Source: Terriglobus roseus (lineage in GTDB: Bacteria; Acidobacteriota; Terriglobia; Terriglobales; Acidobacteriaceae). From it: a stretch of DNA of 64,000 nucleotides. The DNA lies in NCBI RefSeq assembly GCF_900105625.1, contig NZ_FNSD01000001.1, positions 3,038,001 to 3,102,000 on the forward strand, given 5' to 3'. Made by a program: the position numbers and the translations under genes. Under the pieces are notes generated by a model. The model saw nothing but the letters and a program-made list of their open reading frames with translations, did no database searches and had not been told where the DNA came from. Below, one piece after another: positions 17,268 to 27,493 of the stretch (positions within the stretch are counted from its first letter, which is position 1; every line of letters starts with the position of its first letter).

Positions 17268-19766
17268 ATGCCCCGAACAATCTTCCGCAAAGCCTTCACA
17301 CTCACATTGCTGACGACCGCGTCATGCGTGGCGCAGACGGCAACCTCCCATGAATCCGCAGACGTGCTGTGGTATCGGCAGCCCGCGGCAATATGGGATC
17401 ATGCGTTGCCCATTGGCAACGGCAGACTTGGAGCCATGGTCTTCGGCGGTGCAAACAGCGGTGTGAACAATGGAGATCAGCAGGATGAAGCGAAGAACGC
17501 CGACGTCCTGGATGGCAGCAAGACCTCCGGTGCCGATGAGCATCTGCAGTTGAATGAGTCCTCTCTGTGGCAGGGAAGCCGGAAGGATCGCCTCAATCCA
17601 AAGGCGCACGATGCCTTCCCACAGATTCGCAAGCTTCTGCTCGATTCCAGGGGTGTAGACGGCGCAAAGATCGCCGCGGCAGAGAAGCTTGCGCAGGAGA
17701 GCTTGCTCGGTATGCCTCGAGGCATGCCCGGCTACAGCACCCTGGGCGATCTCTATTTACGAAGCACGGCGAAGTCAGCGGTCACGGAGTACCGCCGCCA
17801 GCTTGACCTCGACACCGGCGTTGTTCGAGTGACCTACACGAGTGCCGGTGTGCACTACCGGCGAGAGGTCTTTGCTTCCATTCCAGGACAGGTCCTCGTC
17901 GTTCGACTCACCGCTGACCGCAAGGGAGCCATCAGCTTCCGCGCCAGCATGGATCGGCCGGCGGACTTTCAGGTACGAACCCGCGGTGACAACACGCTCG
18001 TCCTTCGTGAGGGAGCCACGCACAGCGACCAGATTCGTTTTGCCGGCGAAGCCACTGTGCTGCCCAGCGGAGGGCGCGTCCGCACCGAGGGGACGGAGGT
18101 GGTGGTAACCGGCGCCGATAGCGCAACGGTTCTGATCGCCATGGCTACGGATTTCAAGGGCGGTCCGTTTACCGGGGGAGATCCTGAGACACTCTGCGCA
18201 GAGGTCCTGGCGAAGGCCGCGAGGCAGCAGGTGCCGGCCCTGCTGGCCGCACAGGAGGCCATCTCGCAGCCCATGTATCGCCGAATGTCTCTGCAGCTTG
18301 GAACCGCGGACGCAACGTTGGAAGCTTTGCCCACGGATGAACGCGTCAAGCGCGTCAGCGGCGGCGCCGATGACCTTCGTCTTCAGCAGCTTTACTTTGC
18401 ATTCGCCCGGTACCTGTTGCTCAGCTCTTCGCGAACGGATGGTCTGCCCGCCAACCTGCAGGGTATCTGGGCAGCGGGCATCAGTAATCCATGGGGATCG
18501 AAGTGGACGATCAACGTGAACACCGAGATGAATTACTGGCTGGCCGAACCTGCCGGTCTCTCTGAAACGACCCTGCCGTTGATCAACCTGGTCGATATGG
18601 TGCGCACGCCCACAAGCGGTACCGGCACGCAGGTGGCGCAGAAGTACTACGGCGCGCGTGGCTTTGTGATTCATCACAATACCGACCTGTGGGGCGACGC
18701 GGAACCGATCGACGGCTATCAGTATGGTGTATGGCCCATGGGCGGTGCATGGCTGGCGCTGCACGCCTGGGAACACTATGCCTTCACACTCGACAAGGAC
18801 TTCCTGCGGTCGCGCGCCTGGCCCATCCTGCACGATGCTTCTCTCTTCTTCCTGGACTATCTTGTGGACGATGGCGCGGGGCATCTCGTGACGGGACCTT
18901 CTCTATCACCGGAGAACATGTACGTTCTGCCGGACGGTTCGAAGCATGCGCTGACCATGGCACCCACCATGGACGTTGAGATCGTCCGTGAGTTGTTGAC
19001 GCGCACCCTGGATACCGGGCACCTGCTGGGCGAGGATCCCGCATTCTTACAGCAGGTCGAGACAGCGCGGGCAAAATTGCCGTCGTTCGCCGTGGGCAAG
19101 CTGGGGCAGTTGCAGGAATGGCAGCGCGATTATGACGAGAACGCGCCGGGGCACCGTCACATCTCTCACCTGTGGGCGCTCTATCCCGGGACGCAGATCT
19201 CTTTGAGCCATACACCCGACCTGGCGGCGGCCGCACGTATTTCCTTGGAGCGGCGGCTTGCCAACGGCGGCGGACAGACCGGCTGGTCGCGTGCCTGGGT
19301 CGTCAACTACTGGTATCACCTGCACGACGGCCAGCAGGCCTATGACAGCCTGCAGGTCCTGTTCCGTCAGTCGACCTTTCCCAACCTGATGGATACACAT
19401 CCGCCGGGCGTCTTCCAGATCGACGGAAACCTCGGCGCAGCCAACGGCATGCTTGAAGCGATTGTGCAGTCGCGTTGGGCGAGTGATGCAGCGGAGGTAG
19501 AACTGCTACCCGCCCTGCCAAAGCAATGGATGCAGGGAGAGGTGCACGGTGTACGGGTGCGTGGCGGTGCTGCGCTGGACCTGCGCTGGAAGGATGGTCG
19601 CATCGTCTGGATGAAGATCCATGCCGATCACGACGAAGCATTCCGCCTGTTGCCGCCCGTCGGCCAGACCATTGCGCGGGTTGAATCCGCGGGCCGTAGA
19701 GTTGCCGCAGCCGGCGATCCCGTCGCGCTCAAGGCAGGAGCGACTTACGAGGTCGTCTTCCAATGA
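17268..19766 (+). CDS. secreted GH95 alpha-L-fucosidase
   Basis: An 832-residue glycoside hydrolase of family 95, which removes terminal fucose (some members act on L-galactose) with inversion. The signal peptide ends near residue 22. Family motifs seen: WDHALPIGNGRLGAMVFGG, the catalytic Asn pair N416/N418 in NVNTEMNYW, HNTDLWGDAEP, general acid Glu549 in SLSPEN, and Asp719 in QIDGNLGA. An insertion of about 28 residues (GVNNGDQQDEAKN and onward) sits before the LQLNESSLWQG motif and is not typical. It points to plant or algal polysaccharide use. Confidence 0.92.
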   Translation: MPRTIFRKAFTLTLLTTASCVAQTATSHESADVLWYRQPAAIWDHALPIGNGRLGAMVFGGANSGVNNGDQQDEAKNADVLDGSKTSGADEHLQLNESSLWQGSRKDRLNPKAHDAFPQIRKLLLDSRGVDGAKIAAAEKLAQESLLGMPRGMPGYSTLGDLYLRSTAKSAVTEYRRQLDLDTGVVRVTYTSAGVHYRREVFASIPGQVLVVRLTADRKGAISFRASMDRPADFQVRTRGDNTLVLREGATHSDQIRFAGEATVLPSGGRVRTEGTEVVVTGADSATVLIAMATDFKGGPFTGGDPETLCAEVLAKAARQQVPALLAAQEAISQPMYRRMSLQLGTADATLEALPTDERVKRVSGGADDLRLQQLYFAFARYLLLSSSRTDGLPANLQGIWAAGISNPWGSKWTINVNTEMNYWLAEPAGLSETTLPLINLVDMVRTPTSGTGTQVAQKYYGARGFVIHHNTDLWGDAEPIDGYQYGVWPMGGAWLALHAWEHYAFTLDKDFLRSRAWPILHDASLFFLDYLVDDGAGHLVTGPSLSPENMYVLPDGSKHALTMAPTMDVEIVRELLTRTLDTGHLLGEDPAFLQQVETARAKLPSFAVGKLGQLQEWQRDYDENAPGHRHISHLWALYPGTQISLSHTPDLAAAARISLERRLANGGGQTGWSRAWVVNYWYHLHDGQQAYDSLQVLFRQSTFPNLMDTHPPGVFQIDGNLGAANGMLEAIVQSRWASDAAEVELLPALPKQWMQGEVHGVRVRGGAALDLRWKDGRIVWMKIHADHDEAFRLLPPVGQTIARVESAGRRVAAAGDPVALKAGATYEVVFQ

Positions 19767-19781
19767 GTGATGCAGGCACGC

Positions 19782-19823
19782 AAAAAGGCCCGGAGCCTCT
19801 TGGATGAGGAGCCGGGCCTTTTT
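19782..19823. terminator. bidirectional terminator between the fucosidase and H1-like genes
   Basis: AAAAAGGCCCGG pairs with CCGGGCCTTTTT around an 18-nt loop that can itself extend the stem (GCCTC with GAGGA, imperfect). The A and T runs on both sides allow termination from either strand, as expected between convergent genes. Confidence 0.85.
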
Positions 19824-19864
19824 GCTTGCCTTGACTTCAGTGGTGCGGGTTAGGGAAGAACCAA

Positions 19865-20905
19865 TTACTTGGCGGTCTTCTTGGCTGCCTTCTTCGCGGT
19901 GGTCTTCTTTGCCGCGGTCTTCTTCGCAGGAGCCTTCTTGGCCACTGTCTTCTTTGCTGCTGTCTTCTTTGCTACGGTCTTCTTCGCTACGGCCTTCTTG
20001 GCCACAGCCTTCTTCGCTACGGCCTTCTTCGCCACAGCCTTCTTTGCAGGAGCTGCCTTCTTCGTTGCCAAAGTTTTGCCTCGCTGATTGGATTTTGCCG
20101 CCTTGCTGCTGACGACCTTGCCACCACGTTTCGTCACCGACGGTTTCGTGGCAGACTTCTTTGCACCGGACTTCTTCGCGGTCGACTTCTTCACGACAGC
20201 TTTTTTCGTGGAGGTCTTCTTCGCGACAGTCTTCTTTGCGGGTGCAGATTTCTTAACAGCCACCTTCTTCGCGGCCTTCTTGGCTACTTTCTTTGCAGCC
20301 TTCTTCGCGGGTGGTGGGGGAGTCTTTTTCGCAGCCTTCTTCGCCGCGGGAGGTAGAGTCTTCTTCGCCGCCTTCTTTGCGGCGGGCGGAGGAGGCGTCT
20401 TCTTTGCGGCCTTCTTCGCTGCTGGCGGCGGAGTTTTCTTCGCTGCCTTCTTCGCTACAGCCTTTGCAGGTGCAGTCTTCTTCGCGACCGTCTTCGCGGG
20501 TGCTGCCTTCTTTGCAGGAGTGGAGACGCTGCTCAGCGTGGCCGCGACCGGAACCTCGGTAGCACTCTGCTCGGGAACGATCGACTCTTCGTCTGCGGGC
20601 GTATAGGGATCCACCTGGCTGGACGGGGGCGCCTTCAGCGTGGCCTCTTCCGCGTGGTGTTCACTGTGCAGCATCTTGTCGCTGCCCTCGGCGTCGGTAT
20701 CGTCGTCGCGGTCTTCCTCGTCGTCGATGTCATCTTCTTCATCGTCCAGAGTGACGTCGTCATCATCGTCGTCGGAGGTCGTGGTGACTTCATCCTCTTC
20801 GTCTTCGTCGTCGTCGAAGTCTTCGTCCTCATCCGTGTCGAGCTCGGGCTCGTCGTAATCGTCTTTGGGTGAGGCGTACAGCTTCAACTCTTCATCGAAC
20901 ATCAT
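19865..20905 (-). CDS. histone H1-like Lys/Ala-rich DNA-binding protein with acidic N-terminus
   Basis: A 346-residue low-complexity protein with two halves of opposite charge. Residues about 14-75 are almost all Asp/Glu (for example [17 protein letters not shown]). Residues about 108-346 are repeats of the [17 protein letters not shown] type, as in bacterial histone H1-like proteins that bind DNA or RNA non-specifically. GGAGG lies 7 nt before the ATG at 20905. The coding DNA holds many near-identical short repeats (AKK units), so its length probably varies between strains. It is divergent from hisS. Confidence 0.85.
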   Translation of the reverse strand: MMFDEELKLYASPKDDYDEPELDTDEDEDFDDDEDEEDEVTTTSDDDDDDVTLDDEEDDIDDEEDRDDDTDAEGSDKMLHSEHHAEEATLKAPPSSQVDPYTPADEESIVPEQSATEVPVAATLSSVSTPAKKAAPAKTVAKKTAPAKAVAKKAAKKTPPPAAKKAAKKTPPPPAAKKAAKKTLPPAAKKAAKKTPPPPAKKAAKKVAKKAAKKVAVKKSAPAKKTVAKKTSTKKAVVKKSTAKKSGAKKSATKPSVTKRGGKVVSSKAAKSNQRGKTLATKKAAPAKKAVAKKAVAKKAVAKKAVAKKTVAKKTAAKKTVAKKAPAKKTAAKKTTAKKAAKKTAK

Positions 20906-21189
20906 GGTTCAACCTCCAGCTACCGTTGCAGGTAGGATGCAACAAACCCAGCGGACGCGTGACGCAATCGCAGACGAAATCACACGATTGCAACACAGCA
21001 TTATGGTGCACCGCAGATGGTGCAATGGCAAGAAGAAGTTTTGTGTGTGCGCAGATTTTGGTTCTGCTCCTTCTTCCTACGGCACCGCAGTAGTTGCTCG
21101 CGTTCTGCGCACAACGTTCTATCGCAACTGTAGCGCTCTTGCAAAGCCTGTGCGCATACGTCCTTAGAGTCATTCGCTAAACTGGATGG

Positions 21190-22533
21190 ATGGCTTCGAT
21201 CGTTAAAGCAATCCGCGGCACGCGTGACCTGCTGCCCCCTGAGACGGCACTGTGGAATCGCGTGGAGAGTACCGCGCGCAAGGTATTCGCACGCTACAAC
21301 TTCGGTGAGATCCGCACGCCCGTCCTCGAAGCTACCGAGCTCTTTGCACGCGGCGTCGGTGAAGAGACCGACATCGTCAGTAAAGAGATGTACACGTGGG
21401 AAGACCGCGCACGGGCTGCGAGCGAGAAGGCGCAGTCGCTGACGCTGCGGCCCGAGAACACGGCCGGCGTCGTCCGCGCCTACATTGAGCACAAGCTTGG
21501 CGACACGGGACAGCTGCAGAAGCTGTATTACATCGGACCGCAGTTCCGTCGTGAGCGGCCACAGAAGGGCCGCTATCGCCAGTTCTTCCAGATCGGTGCA
21601 GAGGTTATTGGACCTGCAACGTCCGGCAGCGAATCGCCGCTGCGCGATGCGGAGATCCTGGAGATGCTGGCCACGCTGCTGGATGAACTCGGCATTCCAC
21701 GCGCCAGTGCGGAGAATGAGTACAAGGGCTGGCGGCTGTTGCTGAACTCGGTTGGTTCGTCGACCGACCGTCCCCGCTACGTCGCTGCACTACGTGAAGC
21801 ATTGCTGCCGGTGAAGGATCAGATGTGCCCCGACAATCAGCGGCGCGCCGAGACGAATCCGCTGCGCGTGCTGGATAGTAAGGACGAGGCCGACCAGGAG
21901 ATCATCAACGCTCTGCCGAAGATCGCGGACTATCTCGACGAGGCATCGACACAGCACTTCAATGAGGTCAAGGCGGCTCTGGATGCGTGCGGCGTGCCGT
22001 ACACGGTCAATCCGCGGCTGGTGCGTGGCCTGGATTACTACACACGCACAACGTTTGAATTCACGGTCGACCTTGGTCTGGGCACGCAGAATGCGTTGCT
22101 GGGCGGTGGCCGCTATGACGGCCTAAGCGAGATGCTGGGTGGACCGAAGGCGCCGGGCATCGGCTTTGCCATTGGTGAAGATCGTTTGATTCTGACCCTG
22201 CAGGCTCTGGAAGAAGCTCGCGTTGCGGCGGAAGGTGAGGCGGATATGGCAAAGATCGACGCGTACATTGCGCCGCTTAGCCCCGCGCAGAATGCTGCCG
22301 CCCTTGCGCTTGCGCGGACGCTCCGTGCCGGTGGTCTGAGTGTCGAAGTGGGCGACGGCACCTTCCGCCTGAAGAAGAGCTTCGACGCTGCGGACCGCGT
22401 CGCTCGCAGCATCGTGATCCTCGGCGAGGACGAGGTCAATGCGAAGTCCGCGACGGTGAAGACGTTCAAGACTGGCGATCAAGCGAAGGTCGCGTTTGAG
22501 GATCTGCCGCAGGCGCTGAGCGGCCAGGCGTAA
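21190..22533 (+). CDS. hisS: histidyl-tRNA synthetase
   Basis: A class II aminoacyl-tRNA synthetase (447 residues) that charges tRNA-His. Seen: the N-terminal IVKAIRGTRDLLPPET, motif 1 region FGEIRTPVLE, motif 2 around QFRRERPQKGRYRQFFQIG, the histidine-specific LVRGLDYYTRTTFEF and motif 3 GIGFAIGEDRL. The C-terminal anticodon domain (DAYIAPLSPAQ onward) is complete. Confidence 0.97.
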   Translation: MASIVKAIRGTRDLLPPETALWNRVESTARKVFARYNFGEIRTPVLEATELFARGVGEETDIVSKEMYTWEDRARAASEKAQSLTLRPENTAGVVRAYIEHKLGDTGQLQKLYYIGPQFRRERPQKGRYRQFFQIGAEVIGPATSGSESPLRDAEILEMLATLLDELGIPRASAENEYKGWRLLLNSVGSSTDRPRYVAALREALLPVKDQMCPDNQRRAETNPLRVLDSKDEADQEIINALPKIADYLDEASTQHFNEVKAALDACGVPYTVNPRLVRGLDYYTRTTFEFTVDLGLGTQNALLGGGRYDGLSEMLGGPKAPGIGFAIGEDRLILTLQALEEARVAAEGEADMAKIDAYIAPLSPAQNAAALALARTLRAGGLSVEVGDGTFRLKKSFDAADRVARSIVILGEDEVNAKSATVKTFKTGDQAKVAFEDLPQALSGQA

Positions 22534-22539
22534 CCCGGA

Positions 22540-22568
22540 ACCCACGTCTCAGAAAGCGAGACGTGGGT
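22540..22568. repeat. GTCTC/GAGAC hairpin repeat, copy A
   Basis: A perfect 11-bp stem (ACCCACGTCTC with GAGACGTGGGT) around a 7-nt loop, 7 bp after the hisS stop. There is no T run. A related element occurs at 33731, also just after a stop codon, and both are followed by ACCCG. Confidence 0.6.
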
Positions 22569-22613
22569 ACCCGCTTTGTTGCCCACCGCGCGTCCCTTCT
22601 GTACCCTGCTGCC

Positions 22614-23246
22614 ATGCACGAAGTCCATCCTGCAGATCATCCCATCCACGGTGTGCGCGACTTCCTTCTCCACCTTTTCACCATCACGGTGGGTCTGCTC
22701 ATCGCGCTGGGACTGGAGAACATCGCGGAGTACGTTCATCACCGCCACCTGGTGCATGAGGCGAGAGAGAATCTTCATCACGAGATCGAAGACAACCGCA
22801 AGGATCTGAAGGACGTACTGGAAGCCATCCCAAAAGAACAGGCGCGGTACAAGGACCTGCTGACGTATCTGCAGGCACGTGCCGAGGGCAGGCCGTCCGA
22901 GATCCACAAGGTGATGATCGGTGTTGAGATGATTACGCCGCAGGACGCCAGCTGGCAGACCGCCAACGCAACGGGTGCACTGAGCTTCATGCCATATAGC
23001 GAGGTCCAGCGTTATGCCACTGCCTACCAGCTGCAGAAAAAGCTCGATGCGCTGCAGGAAGCTGCGATACAGCCTGTAATCCTGCTCATTGCGACGGTCG
23101 GTGGCGGTGACCCGGAGAAGCTCAGCAAAGAGGATCTGGCAGGCGCCATCCCGCAGGTGAGGCAGGTCGCGGCGCATCTGGAATCGGTGCGCGAGATTGG
23201 TGCCGATCTCGACAAGCGCTATGCGGATGCTCTGAAGGGCGAATAG
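22614..23246 (+). CDS. membrane-anchored coiled-coil protein, unknown function
   Basis: A 210-residue protein. One hydrophobic segment near residues 15-35 (FLLHLFTITVGLLIALGLE) is followed by a charged helical region likely to form a coiled coil (HEARENLHHEIEDNRKDLKD). The rest is helical with no known catalytic motif. Similar proteins occur widely in Acidobacteria and Gammaproteobacteria as hypotheticals. The ATG at 22614 is the first one suited to this layout. It is convergent with lpxA (5 bp between stops). Confidence 0.7.
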   Translation: MHEVHPADHPIHGVRDFLLHLFTITVGLLIALGLENIAEYVHHRHLVHEARENLHHEIEDNRKDLKDVLEAIPKEQARYKDLLTYLQARAEGRPSEIHKVMIGVEMITPQDASWQTANATGALSFMPYSEVQRYATAYQLQKKLDALQEAAIQPVILLIATVGGGDPEKLSKEDLAGAIPQVRQVAAHLESVREIGADLDKRYADALKGE

Positions 23247-23251
23247 CCGAT

Positions 23252-24037
23252 CTACTTGATGACGCCACGCTCGCTCTTGGCGATGAAGTCGGCGAGGTAG
23301 CCGACACGCTCACCAAACTCGCCGCTGGCGATCTTTTCCCGGATGGTCTCAAGTGCCTGCGAGGTATTCAGCTTGCTGCCCTGCAACAGACGATAGGCCG
23401 CGCGAAGCTGCTTGATCTCGTCCGGTGTAAAGCCGCGACGTTCCAGCCCAACCTTGTTGATGCCGAAGGCGCGGTTCTCGCGCCGGACGCTGGTCAGGGA
23501 GTAGGGCATCACGTCCTGCGTGATGGTGGTACCGCCGCCAATGTAGGCGTAGGCGCCAATGGTGCAGTACTGGTGCACGGGCGCGTTGGCGCTCAGAACG
23601 GCGTAGTCCTCCACGATGACGTGGCCGGCAAGCGTCGCACCATTCGGCAAAATGCAGCCGTTGCCGATGTGGCTGTCATGGCCGATGTGGACGTACGCCA
23701 TAATCAGGCAGCCATCGCCGATGGTCGTTTCTCCCCCGCCGCCGACGGTCCCACGGCTGACCGTGATGCTCTCGCGGAAGGTGTTGCCGTTGCCGATGGT
23801 CAGCTTCGTCGGCTCGCCCTTGTACTTCAGATCCTGCGGGCTGCAGCCGAGCGATGTGAAAGGGAAGACGCGGTTGTCATCGCCCATGGTCAGGTGACCG
23901 TGGAGCACGACGTGACTGATCAGTTCGCAGCGCTCGCCCAGCACGACGTTCGGCCCCACGATGCAGAAGGGGCCTACGGTGCAGCTCTCCGGCACCACGG
24001 CACCGGTGGCGACAATCGCGCTGGGATGGATTGGCAT
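23252..24037 (-). CDS. lpxA: UDP-N-acetylglucosamine O-acyltransferase LpxA
   Basis: Adds a 3-hydroxyacyl chain to UDP-GlcNAc, the first step of lipid A synthesis. The 261-residue protein is a left-handed beta helix of hexapeptide repeats (AIVATGAVVPESCTVGPFCI and onward). The catalytic His corresponds to His120 in YVHIGHDSHIG. The C-terminal helical domain (RRGFTPDEIKQLRAAYRLL) is typical. It starts 2 bp after the fabZ stop, an order common in Gram-negatives. Confidence 0.95.
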   Translation of the reverse strand: MPIHPSAIVATGAVVPESCTVGPFCIVGPNVVLGERCELISHVVLHGHLTMGDDNRVFPFTSLGCSPQDLKYKGEPTKLTIGNGNTFRESITVSRGTVGGGGETTIGDGCLIMAYVHIGHDSHIGNGCILPNGATLAGHVIVEDYAVLSANAPVHQYCTIGAYAYIGGGTTITQDVMPYSLTSVRRENRAFGINKVGLERRGFTPDEIKQLRAAYRLLQGSKLNTSQALETIREKIASGEFGERVGYLADFIAKSERGVIK

Positions 24038-24039
24038 GG

Positions 24040-24582
24040 CTAGACTGCGGCCTCAGGCAGCGCAGTCGGATCCTGCTGGGGATTCGATTCGCCGACCGTG
24101 GTCGCGGCAGGTGCGGCTGCCGGTGCAGAGGGACGCGGCACAAGCTGGCACATCACTGTGGCCTCGCAGGCGACCTTGCCATCGACGGTCGCGACGCCAT
24201 GCATCTTGACGGCGCGCGAACGCCACTGCAGTACCGTGACCTCGATGCGTAGCTGGTCGCCCGGCGTGACGGGACGGCGGAACTTTGCGCCGTCGATGCC
24301 AGTGAAGACCATCAGCTTGTTTTCGCGGTCGGGGATCTCGTTCAGCAGCAGGCAGCCGCCGGCCTGCGCGATGGCTTCGACGATGAGCACGCCGGGCATC
24401 AGCGGATAGTCGGGGAAGTGACCTGTGAAGTGCGGCTCATTCGCCGTCACATTCTTCAGGCAGACGATGCGCTGCTTCGGGTCTACCTCGATCACGCGGT
24501 CGATCAGCAGAAACGGGTAGCGGTGCGGCAGCAGCTTCATAATCTGCTGGATATCCATTACGGGGGTATGGCTCTCACTCAT
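24040..24582 (-). CDS. fabZ: 3-hydroxyacyl-ACP dehydratase FabZ
   Basis: A hot-dog fold enzyme that removes water from 3-hydroxyacyl-ACP in fatty acid synthesis and competes with LpxA for the same substrate. Motifs: [13 protein letters not shown], the catalytic His55 in [11 protein letters not shown] and Glu69 in [11 protein letters not shown]. At 180 residues it is about 30 longer than usual because of a Pro/Ala-rich, probably disordered tail (from [13 protein letters not shown]). It forms a tight pair with lpxA. Confidence 0.95.
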   Translation of the reverse strand: MSESHTPVMDIQQIMKLLPHRYPFLLIDRVIEVDPKQRIVCLKNVTANEPHFTGHFPDYPLMPGVLIVEAIAQAGGCLLLNEIPDRENKLMVFTGIDGAKFRRPVTPGDQLRIEVTVLQWRSRAVKMHGVATVDGKVACEATVMCQLVPRPSAPAAAPAATTVGESNPQQDPTALPEAAV

Positions 24583-24626
24583 GGCTCCCAGCAGTATAGT
24601 TTGCCGCCGTGTCTGCGGGTGGGTGC

Positions 24627-27464
24627 CTAGTCGTCGTCATCGTCCTTGTGGGCGTCCTTGGGATGCAGGATCATCTGCGGCACCGCGGCGCTGTTGCCCA
24701 TGGCGTCCTGCCACAGAATGACGTTAAGTTTGCGTGGGTCCGCGCGATCTTCGTGGGTGAAGTCCATCTTCGCGGAGGTCTTCGCGCCAATGGCCTGCGG
24801 CGTGTTCGCCGTGTAGATCAGCTTGTTATCACGGTTGCTGTAGTCCGCGGCGTAAGGTGCAACGGAGCCGTCGCCACTGAAGATCTGGATGAGCGGCGCG
24901 AGGGCGTCGTTGTTGTTCATGGGCGGCAGGCCCAGCAGGTCTTCCATGGTGCGCAGGACGCTCACGGTGGTGTAGAAGTTGTGATCGACCGTAGCGGTCG
25001 TGCCGTGCGGTGCGTACTTGCTGGCGATCAGGGCGATGCTGCGGTGCGCATCTACATGATCGGCACCATCCTGTGCGTCGTCTTCCAGGAAGAAGACCGC
25101 GGTGCTGTCCCACAAGTTGCTGTGCGACACGGCGTCGACCAGGCGGCCTACAGCCAGATCGTTATCCGCCACGGAGGCACGTGGTGTGGGGCTGCCGGCC
25201 TTGGTGCCCGCGGTGTGGTCGTTGCCCATCCGCATCATGATGAAGTTGGGCATGGTGTCGTGTCCGGCAGCCATATCGGTCTGCCACTTTGCCAGGTGCG
25301 TGCGGAACTCCTCGAAACGCAGTTGCTCCGGGAAGCTGAGTTCGAAGTCCGGATAGAGCGGATCGTAGTGGTTCTGCAATTCGGGCTTAGTTGCTGTGTT
25401 CTTCGCGATGAGCGGAATCGGCCACGGGTAGGGGCTGGTGCCGCCACCGTAGTTTGTGGGGATGGGTTCGCCCGGTCGGATGGCTGTGCGTGGGCAGCCG
25501 GTCGCCTGGCCTTCCGGCGTGCCGAGCAGCGGGCTTCTGTCCTGGGCCTTCGGCTTGTCCGTGCAGAAGTCCGTGTTGATGAACTCGCCGAAGTGCATCA
25601 GCGACTTGCCGTGACGTGCAAGATTCGTCCAGATGTAGCCGCTTGCCGGCTCGTTGACATCGCTGATGCCTTCGGCCAGCGGATAGCCCTGCTCGACCAC
25701 GCCCTCGAAGTCATACATGCGCTCGTCGCCGCGGTAGCTCTGTTGCCAGATGCGTTCGGTGTAGTCGCTGGTGATGCCTGCGGTTGACCAGACGTGGCCA
25801 TTGCCGGAGACTTCGCCGGAGTCATAGAAGTTGTCGAGCACACCGTACTGCAGCGCCAGCTTGTGTTCGTTGGGCGTGATGCTCTTGCCGTACATGGCCA
25901 GTGAAGGATCGCCGTCGCCCACGCCGAGGTCGCCGAGAATCTGGTCGTATGTGCGGTTCTCCTTGATGACGTAGATCACATGCTTGATGGGATTGGTGCC
26001 GCCGGCGAAGCGGAGGTGCTCCTGCGCGGCATTCATGCGGTTGCTGGTCATGACCGCTGCGGAAAGCTTCGCGAGGTCGGGCATCGCCTTGGTCAGGTCG
26101 ATGGAGGCGACGGAGCCGTAGAGCAGTGTGGCGATGTACGCATGGGCGCGTGGCTTGAAGAGCTTAGCCGCGGCAGGATCGCGGGGAGCCACGGCGGGAG
26201 CGGCATTGGGGCCGGTGCTCTTGCCTTTGCCGGTGGCGACCAGAAGATGGCCGGCGTGCACGGTGACGGCAGTTGGAAACCACTCAGTGGGGATGAAGCC
26301 TGCGGCGGTGGCCGGCGTTTTCAGGCTGAGCTTGTCGCCTGTGTGCAGTACCGCGATGGCGTTGGAGCCGGAGTTCGCGACGAAGAGATCTTTGCCGTCG
26401 TCGCTAAAGGCGAGCGCGGAGGGAATCGCTCCGAAGAGCGTCTGGCCGGGGAGACGTGTGTCCCATGTGCCCATCAGCTTCATGCGTGCGCCGTTCAAGC
26501 CTACGGCTGCGACCGCGTCGCGATTCGCAAGGGCGATGTACAGGCGCGACTCATCCGCGCTAAGGCGCATCGCCGCCGGGTGTGAGCTTGGGTCAATGGG
26601 CCGCGTGGGCGGCATCAGTGGAAGTGTCTGTACGGTTCGGCCTGAGACGAGATCAAGCTCGGCAACTGCGGAGCCATTCCACAGACCAACGAAGGCGCGG
26701 CGGCCATCGCGGCTGACCGCGAGACTGATGGGGTAGGTCGAGGGCACCACCGGACTGCTCGCCAGGTCGAAGCGCTTGAGTGTGGCGCCGGTGGCCGTGT
26801 CCATCAGCAACACGTCGTCGGAGTAGACGTCGGCGATCAGCAACTGGTCGGCTGCGCCGCTCCTGCCGGGAACGAGTGCAAGGCCTGTGGGAACGGGGAT
26901 TGCCTTGCCCGCGGGCGTGTCCTTATTCAATTCATTCTGCTTGCGACCGGGTGCGAGCGTTTGCAGCGGTACCTTCAGAAGGCGTTCCGGAGTGATGGAG
27001 CCATCGTGGAAGCTGTAGACCGCGATCGCGTTCCCAGTGGCCTCTTTGCCCTTGCCTTCAGGGTCCGTCAGGGAATCGAGGCTGGCGTACAGATGCGTTC
27101 CATCGGCCGAGAAGACAAGCCCCGTATACAGCGTCTGCGGCATGTTGCGCGAGGTGCGCCGCTCCGGAAAGTCCTGCACGGCGTCCGTCGCTGCATTAAT
27201 GATGGCGATGGATTGCTGGTAGTCACTCTCCGCCGTGCCGTAGCCGCCATTGACGACCGCGACATAGCGCCCGTCGGGCGAGGTTGCCATGGCCATGGGC
27301 AGGCTGTTCAGGCGCTGCGGGGCGCCCGGCACGGGGAGCAGAAGCTGCTTGCTGGTGGGCAGGTTCAGGACTGTCTGCGGCTGCTGCGCAAGGGCCAAAG
27401 GTGAGGCGAACGAAGCAGAGAAAAGAGCTGCCGTGAGAACACGCTGGGGACGCATGCCGAGCAT
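24627..27464 (-). CDS. secreted beta-propeller / alkaline-phosphatase-superfamily phosphoesterase fusion
   Basis: A protein of about 945 residues. The signal peptide ends near SPLALA. The first half is a YVTN/YncE-like beta propeller with repeated strands ([51 protein letters not shown]). The second half is a phosphoesterase of the alkaline phosphatase superfamily: [19 protein letters not shown] supplies the first metal motif, and [12 protein letters not shown] and [18 protein letters not shown] later ones. The tail ends in five Asp. Substrate unknown. Starts at 27464 or 27455 fit. Confidence 0.82.
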   Translation of the reverse strand: MLGMRPQRVLTAALFSASFASPLALAQQPQTVLNLPTSKQLLLPVPGAPQRLNSLPMAMATSPDGRYVAVVNGGYGTAESDYQQSIAIINAATDAVQDFPERRTSRNMPQTLYTGLVFSADGTHLYASLDSLTDPEGKGKEATGNAIAVYSFHDGSITPERLLKVPLQTLAPGRKQNELNKDTPAGKAIPVPTGLALVPGRSGAADQLLIADVYSDDVLLMDTATGATLKRFDLASSPVVPSTYPISLAVSRDGRRAFVGLWNGSAVAELDLVSGRTVQTLPLMPPTRPIDPSSHPAAMRLSADESRLYIALANRDAVAAVGLNGARMKLMGTWDTRLPGQTLFGAIPSALAFSDDGKDLFVANSGSNAIAVLHTGDKLSLKTPATAAGFIPTEWFPTAVTVHAGHLLVATGKGKSTGPNAAPAVAPRDPAAAKLFKPRAHAYIATLLYGSVASIDLTKAMPDLAKLSAAVMTSNRMNAAQEHLRFAGGTNPIKHVIYVIKENRTYDQILGDLGVGDGDPSLAMYGKSITPNEHKLALQYGVLDNFYDSGEVSGNGHVWSTAGITSDYTERIWQQSYRGDERMYDFEGVVEQGYPLAEGISDVNEPASGYIWTNLARHGKSLMHFGEFINTDFCTDKPKAQDRSPLLGTPEGQATGCPRTAIRPGEPIPTNYGGGTSPYPWPIPLIAKNTATKPELQNHYDPLYPDFELSFPEQLRFEEFRTHLAKWQTDMAAGHDTMPNFIMMRMGNDHTAGTKAGSPTPRASVADNDLAVGRLVDAVSHSNLWDSTAVFFLEDDAQDGADHVDAHRSIALIASKYAPHGTTATVDHNFYTTVSVLRTMEDLLGLPPMNNNDALAPLIQIFSGDGSVAPYAADYSNRDNKLIYTANTPQAIGAKTSAKMDFTHEDRADPRKLNVILWQDAMGNSAAVPQMILHPKDAHKDDDDD

Positions 27465-27493
27465 GATACTCAAGGAATGTGAAACTGGTATTC

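Noticed and set aside
24609-25787. Long plus-strand frame across the phosphoesterase gene
   Set aside because: Antisense shadow of a well-supported protein with clear domain motifs on the minus strand.
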